Positions 37,512 through 49,842 of a stretch of 64,000 nucleotides of DNA are shown in pieces. Below the pieces are notes generated by a model that was given only the letters and a program-made list of their open reading frames with translations, did no database searches and was not told where the DNA came from. Position 1 is the first letter of the stretch, and each line of letters begins with the position of its first letter. The stretch covers positions 43,718,767 to 43,782,766 of the forward strand of contig NC_086251.1 of the NCBI RefSeq assembly GCF_021018805.1. Reading direction: 5' to 3'. The stretch comes from Prinia subflava. Lineage: Eukaryota > Chordata > Aves > Passeriformes > Cisticolidae. The translations under genes were made by a program, and so were the position numbers.

Positions 37512-37637
37512 TATAACATTTGTTCAGTATTTGGATACTAAGAGAAATTTGTGGCCAAAGCAAAAGTATTATTGGAATAATACTTTTGCTTTGGTCACAA
37601 ACTTCTCTTAGTATCTAAACACTGAATAAATGTGATA
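37512..37637. repeat. Near-perfect inverted repeat (58-bp arms)
   Basis: The left arm 37516-37573 and right arm 37576-37633 are reverse complements apart from five positions, with only GG between them. Read as RNA from the plus strand, 53 pairs are Watson-Crick, three are G-U (37554/37595, 37533/37616, 37522/37627) and two are A-C (37547/37602, 37529/37620). All five differences are transitions. After one mismatch (37515/37634) three more pairs extend the stem to 37512-37637. The transcript would fold into one long hairpin. It could be a small palindromic transposon (MITE), a fold-back duplication, or a hairpin RNA source. I recognise no terminal sequence that assigns a family, and no clean target-site duplication is visible. 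Confidence 0.92.
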
Positions 37638-38059
37638 GGGAGTCTCAAAAATGGTTCAGATACTGTTATCTGCTAGTAATCTTACTGAGGCTTTAGTACT
37701 GCTGAGAATAGGAAAAGACCAGTTGAATATCAAGTGCACAATATTGATCTTTGGAAACAGTGGAAGTGATCACTAGTAGGAAAAGGCACCTGGCAGCATG
37801 CTATTCATAAAGCTGGCTTATGATGAAAACTCAGTAGGCTACAATCATATTATTCCTTATCTTCTGGGCTCCCTGAGTTGGCTGGTGATATTTCTTAAGA
37901 AGCTCAAGCTGTTATTTCCATTCTGCTTGTTGCAGCCTGAAAAGCATTTGGAATGCAAGCTAAGAAGTAGTAGAAAAGAAAGTGTGGGTTGCTGGGCACA
38001 GATGGCATTGGTAATAAAGCAAAGCAGCTGTCAATATTGTCTCAGAATAAGTTATTAAT
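37638..38059. other. Noncoding DNA between inverted repeat and next block
   Basis: Contains an 86-codon open frame (37798-38058, plus) with no recognisable motif. No repeat or RNA gene seen. Confidence 0.55.
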
Positions 38060-38400
38060 GATTAGCACTCCAGTTTGATATGTTGACAAGACCAAGCTTG
38101 CAGTTTGGAGTGCGCTAATTTGCGTGCCAGACCAATATGGCTGAAAGCAGAGAAGAGCGACGAGCCTCTAAGGCTTTCTGGTTGCTGACACTCACTGCTT
38201 TTTTGAGCAGGAGCTGCAGTCATTTGCTGCAATGCCTCATTATATGAGCTCATATATATTTGAAAATGATAAAAAACCCCACAAACCAAATCAGACAGTA
38301 GAATAATGTCTTTCAGTTGGAACAAGCAACTCCTGAAGCATTTTGAACCTTGCCCTTTGCTCACGCTGAGATCAGCATCCATCTGTAAGTATGTTGTGTA
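38060..38400. promoter_or_regulatory. Candidate conserved noncoding element
   Basis: Unique sequence with retained CpGs and transcription-factor-like words: GAGTGCGCTAATTTGCGTGC at 38109-38128, an NF-Y-like GACCAATAT just after, AAGAGCGACGAGCC near 38152, and CATTATATGAGCTCATATAT near 38238, which contains the palindrome ATATGAGCTCATAT. A 106-codon open frame on the minus strand (38062-38382) spans it without any domain I recognise. The element call is an inference from texture. Confidence 0.3.
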
Positions 38401-39639
38401 AACAGGTCAGAAAAGAGTCTTCTGTCACATAATGATGGGCTCTGTCAATAGCTTTTCATTTTTTTGAAGTGCCAAGTGTGGGCTCTTTCCAGAAGCAGAA
38501 TATTGAACTAAGTGGACTGCTGGTGAGACACAGCTTAACTCTCCCTCGTGACCTCATTTATTGATTCAGTGAGGATGGCTTTGTATTTGCATCTTTCTCA
38601 CTCAACAATGGTATTGATATGCTACCCTGGAAATGTGTTTACTGCAAAATATTTACTGCAACTGGTCTTATTACTTTGAATTCTAGTCTCCCTGAGTGGT
38701 AAAATATGATATTGTACTGTGCATGACTACAAACTGACTGTCTCAAAGGGGTGCTGTGGAAACGAATGCCTCTACTGCACGGCTGTGATGAGCGCCTGCC
38801 AGACTGTGTTAAAAATAAGGAAGTGGCAGTGGGGTGACTGTATCATATGTCCTGCTGAAAAACTGTGAAATCAATCAAAGCAAAAAAGGAGAATACCTAA
38901 TACTTCAAGAAAGGGAGACGAAATATATTTTTAAAATTTTTAACCAAGTAGCTTTAGTTGAAGTGCTTCATATATGTGTCTTCTCCACATTTTTGCACTT
39001 CTTTCTCTAAAAATTATCAAAGGAAAACCCAGCTCTCTTGGAGTAAGAAATTTTACTTATATATATTTCTTTAAGATTATTTAAGTGGATGTGCTTGACT
39101 TTACAATATTGTTAGCTTCTGAAAAGATTTAGAAAATCTTACATTAAAACAAATTTCTTGCAGTGCTAAATCAAATGCTGACAAAAAGTCCAATTATATT
39201 GTAATAATTCATTTGCCCTTAAGCAACCAACCTAGTAAAACGTAGAGGAAGCAGAAATTTTATGTAATAAATTCTGTCTTCTCAAAACAGCTCCATATTT
39301 CTGTTCAAAAATCTTCATATCATAGTGTTCTAGCTTTTCAGTGAGGATATCTGAGACTTCCTGGACAAAAAGTTCCCTTTCTGGTTATTGAGATTTTAGT
39401 TGCATTTCTCCATTCTTTGACATTTCTCTGCCTCTTAGAAATGGTTACCAATTGAGATTTATGGTTTAGAAAGCAATTGATCGTAGTAAGACTGTTAAGT
39501 CCTGGAGACTGTCCCCTTTCCAGGGATTCAGCTGGTGAATGTAGCTTCTAAGAGCAAATAGACCTGGAAGTGAGGGCTGCCGTATTTTTCTCTTGGAAGC
39601 TTCTTTTAACTGAGACTTTAATCTTGCCTCTGCCCATGC
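38401..39639. other. Unique AT-rich noncoding DNA
   Basis: No gene, RNA gene or repeat recognised; no open frame of note lies within the stretch. Confidence 0.6.
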
Positions 39640-39870
39640 CATACCAGGCTTGTGTAGCAACTGTGACTCTGCCTAATCTCCCACCTCTGTGAGTCTGACC
39701 TGGCCCTGCTGGTTGGGTTTCCTGGCTTGGCCTTGGACCTGCCTGGCTGCTGCAGATTTGCTCGGTGGTCACTGTGCTGTGTCTGACCCTGATCACTCTT
39801 GATCATTGTCTCTTCAGAGCTGAAATCACTGCTCTGCATCCTGCCCTGTTGTTGTTTAGGACATTGCTCC
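39640..39870 (-). repeat. GC-richer repeat-like block of unknown family (copy B)
   Basis: The plus strand is rich in CTGG, CCTGGC and TTGG words, the complement of copy A. CTTGGCCTTGGACCTG at 39726-39741 is the exact reverse complement of 27668-27683 in copy A. Further, weaker similarity is seen nearby (minus strand GCAGCAGCCAGGCAGG here; GCAGAAGCAGCCAGAG in copy A). Overlapping 82-85-codon open frames on the minus strand have no recognisable domain. Probably an old dispersed repeat. Edges are set by composition. Confidence 0.35.
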
Positions 39871-42800
39871 CACATACTTCATTATCACACTTGACTGCTG
39901 GCTCATCTTTCCTTGTGCAGCATCTGATCCTTGCTGCTCACTGGAAAGTCTTGAGTGCTGACAGCTGTCCAGGTCAGTCAGTTTAGGAATGTTATATTTG
40001 AACAAATCTCACTTTTGTTTTAGATGATAAACATGATACTCTGTCACTCTAATATCAGGGTGGAATGAGCTCAGTTGAGTACATGAGTATGTACAGTATC
40101 ACCTGCATCTGGACATGGACCCAGGTAGATGGCTTAAACCCATGATTTAAAACCAAGGGGCGTGTATACTAGTTATGGATTTTCATTCCTAGTCCTGTCT
40201 TTTGAGGGTGTTTTGCACATTTCTGTTGCCACCCTGTGTAGAAAGATCACAGATTAGGAGGCTAGATGAGATGATTGATTTGAGAAGAGTATTATCCTCC
40301 TTGTAAATGGCTATTTCTGACTTATTGCTCTGAGAAAGTTTATTCTGCTGTATATTCAGTTGTTTTCATCTGCAGAGCTTCTATGATGGTATGTAATGCA
40401 CTGAAGGAGGTGAGTTACATCCTGGGTGTCCTGTGAAATGGGGACAAGGTGAACATACTTTGTTGTGAGTGTGAGAAATGCATTGTAGGATCTTGCATTT
40501 CCTGCTTAGGCACAGTCTGACACTGTTTGATGTGTGTGGGTATACAGACGTTTGTTTCTGAACATTCTGAAAAGAAAGAGGAGAATTTGAAGAGAAGAAA
40601 AGAGAAATTGAAAAAGGGATTCATGTTATGACCTTTGTCCAGGATATCTTATGGTTTGACTTTCTACACATTTTCCTGAAGAGTATTGTATAGGACTGAT
40701 GGTCTGAGACTGTATACCTAACAAGAAGTTTCTTCAAAGAAGTAATCTATTTGAGAGAACATGCCTTTGGTGGGTAGAATTTGTCTTTATATTGGTGTAT
40801 GCATTGTGCATTTCTCTGCACAAGTCCACTCCTATCTTCAGAATATTCTATTCTATGATTCTCTGATTCTGTTTACTTCCAACACAGCCCTGTCTGTGGT
40901 CTTATTTATTTTTGATTCTTAAACATCTTGTGTGGTCATTTCACAGTTGTTTTGAAGAAGATTGCACTACCTTCTTCCATATAGAGAGAATAGCTTTCAC
41001 TTTACTTTGGTTGTTTATTTCTGAGAACATTAGCTCAGAGCTTGTCTGGTTAGTGTAGAATGGATAGACAATTCTGTGTACCTTAAAACTTTAAAAATGG
41101 ACATTTGCTTAAAAATAGAAAAATTACAGTATAACTGTAAAATATACACCTACACAGAGGACATAGAAAAGTATCACCAAAAGATGCTGAATTAAAAAAT
41201 GCAGGGGGGTTCTTTGTGATGATAATGGTTCTGATGATTTGGGGAAGACATACTTCAAGTTTGATAACTCATAACACAGAGATGCAGTGAAATTCAAGGT
41301 GCTTTTGATGAAATGTTAGAATCAGAGAAATGTTTTTTGGTAAAAACATGCATTTTCACTTAGAAGCTTAGATGGTTAGATAACAGTTAAATTTGGAAAA
41401 GTGTTTCTAAGAACAGGGTGAATTTTTGTGGGCAACAGGAAAAAGGGAATCATGTTCAAGCCTTATTGCTACTTGTTTCTGACCAAAAAGTTCATTCATT
41501 TTGAAACTTAGTGATTTCCTAAAGCATCAATTTATTTTATACTCAGGTTGAAACACATTATTGTATTGAAGATGTTCTACACTGTGGAAAAGATATAAGA
41601 AACAAACATCTTCAGTATCATGGTGTAGTAATGAAGGAATTAACCAGAGCTAAATGGGACAACTTGATGGGGATCTCTTATAAATTAATCATTAAACAAA
41701 ATGGGAATAAATGGCTAAAATGATATCCTTATCAGCTCAGAGAATCTTGGTTTTTATTTCTGGAGATCTATTTTGAAGATCTTTAGGACAATAAGGAATG
41801 ATAAATTTACTTTCAAAATTCTCATGAAATCTTGTGGTGTGGGAAAACTGTCTTTTCAATGGAGGTCAGAAAATGAGAAGTACAAGATTCTTCCTGTTGT
41901 ACTGGCCCCTGGAGCTTCCTTTCAGCTTTCTTCTCCTATTATTGTCATCTCTTAAATCCTACTGAATGTGTCAATTTCCATCCTAATTCCATAGTCACAT
42001 CATTAGATGCTCTTTATTATTAATGAGTTTATATATTTCAATATTGACATTGATTGCACTCTTAATTATATATTACCTGTTGATGTAGCATTGAATCAAA
42101 TTCTGAGAGTTTGAGTTCAGGGAGTATCCTAAAGATTCACATCATGAAGGAACTGGTGTATTACATGCAAAACCTATTACATGTAAAAGTTTTAGAGGAA
42201 AATAATGTTAAATTTGTTAATGCAAGTCTTTGATCCAGAAGTATGTAAATATTTATCCAGTCTGGGAATAAAGACCTCATGAAGCTTATCAGAAGAATTA
42301 GATAGTCAGCAGTTCAATAAATCCCAGCTTAACCTCTTGCATGTGTGAATAACCCCAAATTCAAAAATCTATGGTAATTTTATCATTTGTAGCTATAGCA
42401 AACACTAAAATACTCACAAAAAACTACTTGGCCTAATTTAAAGAGCTTGAAAGATCTGCAGTTATTGATTACACGATTTTTTTTTAACTGATTCAATAAT
42501 GCTGTGACTTCATGGTCACTGCTTTCTGTTAGCAAGAAGGGTTTGGTTGTAAAGCAGTCATTTCCATGTATTTTTTTAGATTTACCTGTGAAGAGGCCCA
42601 ACAATACAAAAGGCAGAACATAGAAACACATTTCATTGCTGCAATAAATGGAGGAAAGAAGCCCATATCTACAAGTCTCATTGACATCAATGTCACATTG
42701 CCCATGTCATTGTCTCATTGAGGCAGCCATGTACAAAATGGAGAAAAACCATGTGCCAGGGTCTTAGTCAAGGAAGAGGAGTCATTGGTAGAAAAGGTGA

Positions 42801-43014
42801 ACACATGTTCCTTAGGCTTGGGTCATTAGCAAAGTTTTATTTTGTATTGTTTACAAATGATGCATGCTGTTTCTAATTGTGGAAGATACTGTCTTGCTAA
42901 TAACTGCTGAAGATGATTTGCTTAAACAAGAAATGTCAGAGGCCTCAGCATTTCACATTATCTTAAAATACAATCCTGGTTTCCTATAAACACGTAGCAC
43001 ATTCCTGGCTGTGG
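39871..43014. other. Unique AT-rich noncoding DNA
   Basis: No gene is seen; longest open frame 82 codons (42383-42631, minus). A small perfect hairpin lies at 41124-41140 (TTACAGT / ACTGTAA around ATA). A CR1-like octamer tail at 40850-40871 is listed separately. Confidence 0.6.
40850..40871 (+). mobile_element. Possible orphan CR1 octamer tail
   Basis: ATTCTATG, ATTCTCTG and ATTCTG follow directly on each other, the pattern of the CR1 3'-terminal octamer array read on the plus strand. Upstream sequence does not clearly match the CR1 3' UTR. This is either an extremely 5'-truncated or decayed insertion, or a chance match. Confidence 0.35.
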
Positions 43015-43210
43015 CTGTTTTCTATTGCCACGGGTTCACTGAGACATGAGCCCATGTGCAGGACGGCTGCTGCTCCCTCCGGCCTCATCAGCCCTGCACA
43101 GAGCAGAGTCCTGCACACTGTACTGAGAGGAGAGGCTCCAGATGCCCAGCTAATACCTGGCTGCAGTCACCTTACACACTGTGACTGACTCTAAATACAG
43201 GAAAGACAGG
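43015..43210. promoter_or_regulatory. GC-richer block, possible conserved element
   Basis: A short island of higher G+C (for example GCCACGGGTTCACTGAGAC, GGACGGCTGCTGCTCCCTCC, then AGCCCTGCACAGAGCAGAGT) in AT-rich surroundings. It has no open frame of note and no recognised repeat match. It could be a regulatory element or part of an old GC-rich repeat. Confidence 0.18.
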
Positions 43211-46200
43211 GCTTCATCAAGTAGGTGGACTATGGGAGAAGTTTCATAGTGCTCCCCAGAGGATCCAATGACATGTGGAATTACTGAGAAGTATTGACAT
43301 ACCTTCTATGAATGGCCTAATTTTCACTTGCTTTTTCCCTCAGGAAGTGAGAGGTACAGTAACAAAAAGTACACAATAAATGAGACAGGCTGCTGAGGCT
43401 GTTGTTTTTTCTTGAGCCCATAGTCCATATTCCTTGAGTTAATTCATTAGGAGGAAAAGGCCATTGTGATACTGTTCTGAAACTAGATCTCATCATCTGT
43501 TAGAAAAAAATTACTTTCCTGAGCCTTCAGTAATATGTGGTTCAATTTTCTTGATTCTGATGCACATATAATTTTATACTTTATTTGATTATTTATGGGG
43601 TTATATAATGAAACAATGTGTCATCTTACTAGATTCTTATAAATAATGTATAGAAGGATTGCACAAAGTGATAAGATCACAGTGATTTTCCCTGCAACTT
43701 CATAAAGATCATGCAATTGTCAGGAGGTGAGAGAACATAAGGTATGCTGTACCTGGTGGACTCTACTAGCATGTATTTATCTACACAATGCTCCTGTAAA
43801 TTAATTCAATATTTATGTACATATTTTATAGACCAATAAAAGCGAAATTCAGAAGAAGTGAATAACAAAGTCAATAGATAAGCCAGGGCATTGGATTCCC
43901 ATGTTAAGCTTTTAACTTTCTTATGTATCTAGGCAAATTCAGCTTAGTTACTGAATAATTAGTGAAAAGTTTTATTATTTTTAATGGAATTATAGTCAAA
44001 TTAATGTAACCTAGAATTTATTTGATACCAGGATAAAATTTCTACTCTAACATCTCTGCCAAGTTTAAGATGAGCCGTACCTGGGGGGTCTAGTAGATTA
44101 GAATAATTCTCTTTTTCTTCACCTGACCTTCTTTTAAGTCCATAGAAACTTAGTTTCTCTGGGGACTTGAGTCCCTTAGCTGTGAGGCAGACAACATTTG
44201 TTCTTCAGACTAATTTTTGAGAGCATTTTTTATTAGTTACATTTTCTGCAAGATCTCTGTTAATTATCTCTTGAGGTAATGATTTGGCAAAGGTTAATGA
44301 TTTGCCTCATATAGGAAAATTTGCAATTTAGTTCTAGTTTGAAATGAAGGTGTTGATTCCTGTGGGCAAAGAAACCTTTATGTCTCAACTAAACTTTAAA
44401 TGGAATATTGTGAAAACTGAGAGTTCTGCACTGAGTTTGGAATGTTTGTGACCTTAATGCAAGTTCTCTATGTTACACAATCCTGTATGTAGTGCTGGGC
44501 GTGACAGAGACAGTCTTACATGTCTACCATTATACTGCAAGATAGTTATGAATACATCTTACTTTGCTGTGTGCCTTACATAAAAAACCCTCAAAGCTAG
44601 AGGAATTTAAAGAAAGGAAAATGTGAAAAAAAAGGTAAAAAAAAATTAAAAATCCCCAAATGAACCAAAAGAAACAAAAATCTTATTTATTTTTCATGAG
44701 GTACAAGGGCTACAGAATTTCATTTGCTATTTGTGGACATAATCACTTCTCAATTCCTCCTGTTATGTTCTGGTTTCCAGTATTTCAGGGGAAGTCCACA
44801 TTAAAGAAAACAAATCTTTATTGTAAATAATGATAAAAGAAACAGCATGTCACTTTCTCTTGTAGTAAACCTTCAGTTTTTGTACAAAACATCATTTAGA
44901 TCTGATCTACTTAAGACTGTATTAACTTCTTCAGCATGGTATCTGAGCAGCAAATAGAGTATTGCATTCTTGGTTCCAGGAGGGTGATCAGAAAGGGCAT
45001 ATTTTACATGATGAAATGAGTCACCCAGCTTTCCTTTCCTTCATCTTCTACTGCAAATATCCTGATTCTTCTCTGCCTTATTGATTTGTTGCCTATATCC
45101 TCTCTCCCTCTGACATCCTGAAGGAGAAAATAAAACAATCAGGTAAAAAAAAAAACCCAAGAAAATTCAGTATGTTCCTTTCAACTTGTGCTTCATACAA
45201 AATTCTTGGTGGCCATTTTACACGTATTATCCAACACCAAAGACAGCCAGAGGTCAAACTGATATTTAAACAGACGTTCTAAATGGAAATGAGCTGCAGG
45301 TTATTTAAACACACTCCCTGCATGCAAATTTCACTCTCTCTCTGTAATAAGAATAGAGAAGAAGCCTAAAGACAAAACCTGTAAATATTGATTCTTCTGA
45401 ATACCTGAATGCAAATCTGGTACATAGATACCTCATTATCTCTTGCCCATCCATTTCACAATTAATAAAAAGGGGTATTTCCTTGCAATATGTGTGTCTG
45501 CTCTGAGTTTCTGAAGCAATGGCACTGACACCTTTCCTCAAATGCTAATTCTTTAGCCCTGTACACAGCAAGTTTTACATTCTTCCTATCTTAGTTTTGC
45601 TTTGCCCAATTTAACTTTTTATTTGTAGTCTGTAAAGGAGTCTTTATCCCAATACTTTTAGTGTTTATTATTGATGCTCATGTACTGTCTCGCATCAATT
45701 TGAGTTGCCATATGGCTGATAACTCCATGACCAGTACCTGTTACCCTTTCCATCATGGCCATATGGGCCTTTCTGCCACTGGCAGGTTAACATTCACGTC
45801 CTTCTGTTCTTTGTGTGCCAGCTGTCTGACACTTCCCTGACCTAGGGGATATTTTTGCTTGATGATGAGGTCTTGAAATAGAACTATGCCCCGAAAACAT
45901 GCTCTGCATGTCTGAACACAATCTTCTGTCACCGTTATTGCCCCTTTTGTGCCTGCTTTCCAAAAATACTTTAATAGAGAAACTTGCCAGCAGAGATGTT
46001 ACAGGCATCCTCCTAGGAACAAACACACGCCATGTGTTTGCTGCAGCCTATCAAATCTGAACAGCACAGCTGGAATTTCAAATGGCAGATCCTTACAGAT
46101 AAGTAGTGGATGAGCCATTATATTTAACTTGGAAATAAGCTTGAATAGCAAATTAATTCCACAAAATCATGATCTGCTTGTCAAGTCAGAAATGGGGGAA

Positions 46201-49200
46201 AAGGAGAACATGTCAGCATATTCTTTGGAGTATTTTTGCCTGTGACTGCTATAAAACAGTTCCAAGAATCCTAACACAAATACTAGTTCATTCATCATAT
46301 CATTATCTTTAAATCAGTCTCTCTATATGTTGAGTTTTCATCTTTTCCTAAATTCTCTTTGCTCTTTCAGGTTAGGCATTCTGGGGCTATATAAATACTG
46401 TATCCTCAATGCAATCACTGAAACAGCAGATAAAGAAGCTAATAACTCCTTGCTCTATAATGCAAAATTTCTGCATATGTGTTCTTTTCTTTCCTACATT
46501 CCTGTTTTCCATTTCAGCTGTAGACTCTATTCAATGGCAGCAAATAAAGACAGAGCCTAATATGGGAGAATATATTCCAAATCATTAGGGGCTCATTTTC
46601 AGCCTGCAGGGAAATTTATTGCAGCTCTCCACCTTCAGAAGGTAGTTTAAGTCCTGTTTTGAAGACTCTCTCATTACTCAGTAGTATAATGAGAAACTTT
46701 CTCAGCCAGTCAGAGACTAGGAAGAAGGTTTGAACAAACAGACTAGGAATTTTCATTGCTCTTGAATGCCTTTGTTTAGGATATTTTCTAAAGGCATGGA
46801 TGGAGAGAATGAATACAGTTAAATGCATGTCCATAACTATCACAGGTTTTCTTTGATCAAAGTTCCCTAAATCCTAAATCTTTTTTAGATAGAAATCAGA
46901 ACTTGAGTTCAATTGATACAAAATTGATTTCCTGAAGCAGGAGGAGTGGAACTAAACATGTTTTGAGGCAAGAAATGGCTACTGTGCTACTTAGTAACAG
47001 ATAATCATGGATTTGTTGCATGTAAGAGAAAAAAAGGAAGCAATCTGTGAAAAGTATAAATTATTGACTCAACCTAGAACTCCTGCTCCTATGAAAAACC
47101 TGGGTGCAGAGTGGGGGATAAGACTGGAAAGAGGACAAGATGAAAGGACTGAACTACCACCCAAATCTAGAAAAGGATTTCGTAGTACTCATTTCAGTGT
47201 GTAGCATTTTTCACAGGTGGAGACTCTTGGAATGGTATGGAATTCAGTTTCTTTGTAAAAGGTGTAGGAAAACCTGAAGATTTTCAAGTGGCTTTTAAAA
47301 AAAGTTTTATTTTCCCTGCTACACTCTGGAATAAAATCAATTTTACAGCAAATTAGGGTCGCTTTGACAAATCTAGACAGAGATCTCTTTTTATCTTATG
47401 GAGCATCTCACCGTACTTTTTAACTTATCAGACATAACACTAACAACTCCTAATTAAGCCCACAGAAAACACTGCATTGAAATAAATCAATGACTGCTCA
47501 TACAAACTTTGCTAATTATTGCTGAAGACTTTTCCCCAAGATCTGTCAGAAAAAGCATCTCATGGAATCTTTCAACAGCTTAAGTGATTATAGAACATTC
47601 ATAAATTTTCTAAAACACATCTTTTCTCTACTGCTCTCTGTACCCAAATCCTTCAGACAGAGTGATTAAATCTGCATCCGTCATGTGGTATAATTAATTA
47701 ATACGGTATAGATAACAGTGGTGCAGTGCTGATTAATTTGTACTTTAGGTGCATACATTTCTTATTTTCAGCTCACCTAAGAAATACATTAATCAATCAG
47801 ACAGGACTGATTTTAAATAAAGATATCATAGTTACTTCTGTTTCTTCCCCATTTACTAAATTTAGTGCTGCTGTTCTTATTGCATCTATTTGCTATCCAC
47901 TATTTTGTGTTTAATGCTTTTATTTTATGCTTAGTGTTTAGTGTAAAATTTATTTTTTTAGATATCTATGTCCAGATTAAGGCATAAAAATGAAATTTAA
48001 GATCTTACAAGGAAGCTCAAGCTTGCAGTATTGAAACCACATTCAACTGTCCTTTAATTTCACAAGTCTCTGAACTCTCTAAATATTCTGCTCCAAATTA
48101 CTGAGGCATCTGATGTCACTCTCTTCATGCATAAAAGTTGCAGTGGTCATGAACAAAAGGGACAGTTAGAAAGTCAGGCTTATTCAGGCTTCAGAAGGTA
48201 AGCATCACTTTGGGACTTGATTTTGATGGGCATTCTCAGGCATGCTTACAGAAATTCTCAGAGATACAGTTTTCAGATCAAATGAGAGAAGAACTGATCT
48301 TTGAATGGCTGCCCTGTTTGGTGTGTGTTTGACCACACTGAGCATCCAGGACCCCAGATTTAATGCTTAGAGAGAGACAGGTACTTAAAATGAAGTTCTG
48401 GATTTCCAGGGGGAACCATACTTCTAAAAGAGGAAAAACTGGAATAACTTTAACACCACTGTCCCTTTTTTTGGTCTGCTAGAAGAATATTTTAATTTGG
48501 GTATTCAGAAAAGCAAAGATACATACCCAAATTACTAGCCAATATCTCCTAGAATGAAAAGGTATAGGGTAAATACAGGAGTTTCATCTTCAAGTTTCAT
48601 CAGACTTCCCTTTCATTTTTGATTCCCAAGTTTTTTAGACACTCTGTTTTTGTTTTTGGTTTTTCTTTCAGTGCTCTCAGATTTTTTCATTATTTCCAGT
48701 TTTAGTTAAGATTTTAAGTGTTTAATCAGTAATACTTCCAAATTCTGGGAAAAGCTGTATGATCATGAAAGAGGAGAGAGATAGGGAGGTTTTCTGTGTA
48801 GCCACACAGCTTCATTTCTATATTAGCTGTAAGTCTAGAACATTCTGAAAAATAGCTATTTTATATTTATACCTCTGGCCTCATTTCATATCCCTTTCAG
48901 TTCCTTGTAAGAGAAATCCTCAGCTTGTGCCCATCAGTCATTGCTCTATTTCAAAGTGAAAAGTAGAACACATAGTTCGACTGTGAGGATGAAGTGAGGG
49001 GAAGAGAGTTGTCATGTGAAACAGCAACTTCAAAGCTTTTAGGAACATCAAAATGTCACAGTGCTTTAGCTTTCTATAATCTTAGAAGTCTAAATAAAAT
49101 AATACCAATTTGCCTTTACTGCTGCAAAAAACTAAAATTAATAAAATCCTGGATTATTTGGAACTTCGGTTCCGAGAAGCACCAAAAGGTCTGAATCTTG

Positions 49201-49469
49201 TAGAAATGACCTATTTGACAATAAGATTGTTTTAGAAGTTTCCAGAGCAACATGGTTTAGGAACTGACACAGCTTTGCTTCCAGATGGTAGTGGCCAGAG
49301 TAAAAAAAAACACATATGAAATTAAAAAATACTTTTCAGTAATCCAACAGGTTCTTCTCACCAAGAGTCTTTGCTACAGTTCCCCTCTAGCTACTGTCTG
49401 TGGACTGAAGACATCAGGCTCTGTAATCCTACCAGGAGAAAGAATCAGACACAAGTTCTAGATTGCTCT
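43211..49469. other. Unique AT-rich noncoding DNA
   Basis: Six kilobases with no supported gene; open frames stay under 80 codons. Minor features are an exact octamer (POU/Oct) word ATGCAAAT at 45322-45329 and a perfect short hairpin at 46020-46040 (CAAACACA / TGTGTTTG around CGCCA). An A11 run lies near 45145. None is strong evidence of function. Confidence 0.6.
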
Positions 49470-49842
49470 AAATAAAATATTTTGGGTTGAAAGGGACCTT
49501 TTAAAGGTCTTCTATAATAGGTTGCCCACAGACTTGTCCAACATGACCTAGAATGTTGCCAGAATTGGGGCCTCTAGAACCTTTCTGGGCAACCTGTACC
49601 ACTGTTTCACTACCCTCATCATTAAAAAAGTACTTCCTTATAGCTAGTCTAAATCTGCCCTCTTTTAGTTTAAACCATTACACTTTATACTATCTCAACA
49701 GCCTCTGCTAAAAAATTTGTCCCTGGCTTTCTTATAGCCCCCTTTTAAGTACTGAAAGGCTAATTTTTCTGCCTCTCCTCTGGACCTGCTCCAACAGGTC
49801 CATGTCTTTCCTGTGCTGAGGATCTGAGAGCTGGCTGCAGTG
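49470..49842 (-). mobile_element. Inverted CR1 LINE 3' fragment, about 370 bp
   Basis: The plus strand begins with TTTTGGGTTGAAAGGGACCT and continues through the inverted CR1 3' region: TTGTCCAACATGACC, CTTTCTGGGCAACCTGTACC, AAAAAAGTACTTCCTTATAG, CCTCTCCTCTGGACCTGCTC and CAACAGGTCCATGTCTTTCC. The terminal octamers are mostly lost. The order and spacing fit a CR1 3' UTR plus the very end of the coding part. It is diverged from the copy at 22.5 kb, so it may be a different subfamily. Confidence 0.88.

Noticed and set aside
37561..37589. Palindrome centre (GCAAAAGTATTATT and its mirror) as a MADE1/miR-548-type mariner element
   Set aside because: GCAAAAGTA resembles part of that family, but it lies at the centre and not at the ends, the known terminal sequence is absent, and MADE1 is restricted to primates.
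38062..38382. 106-codon open frame on the minus strand across the 38 kb block
   Set aside because: No domain recognised. The block is better explained as noncoding with retained CpGs, although a codon-substitution test would settle it.
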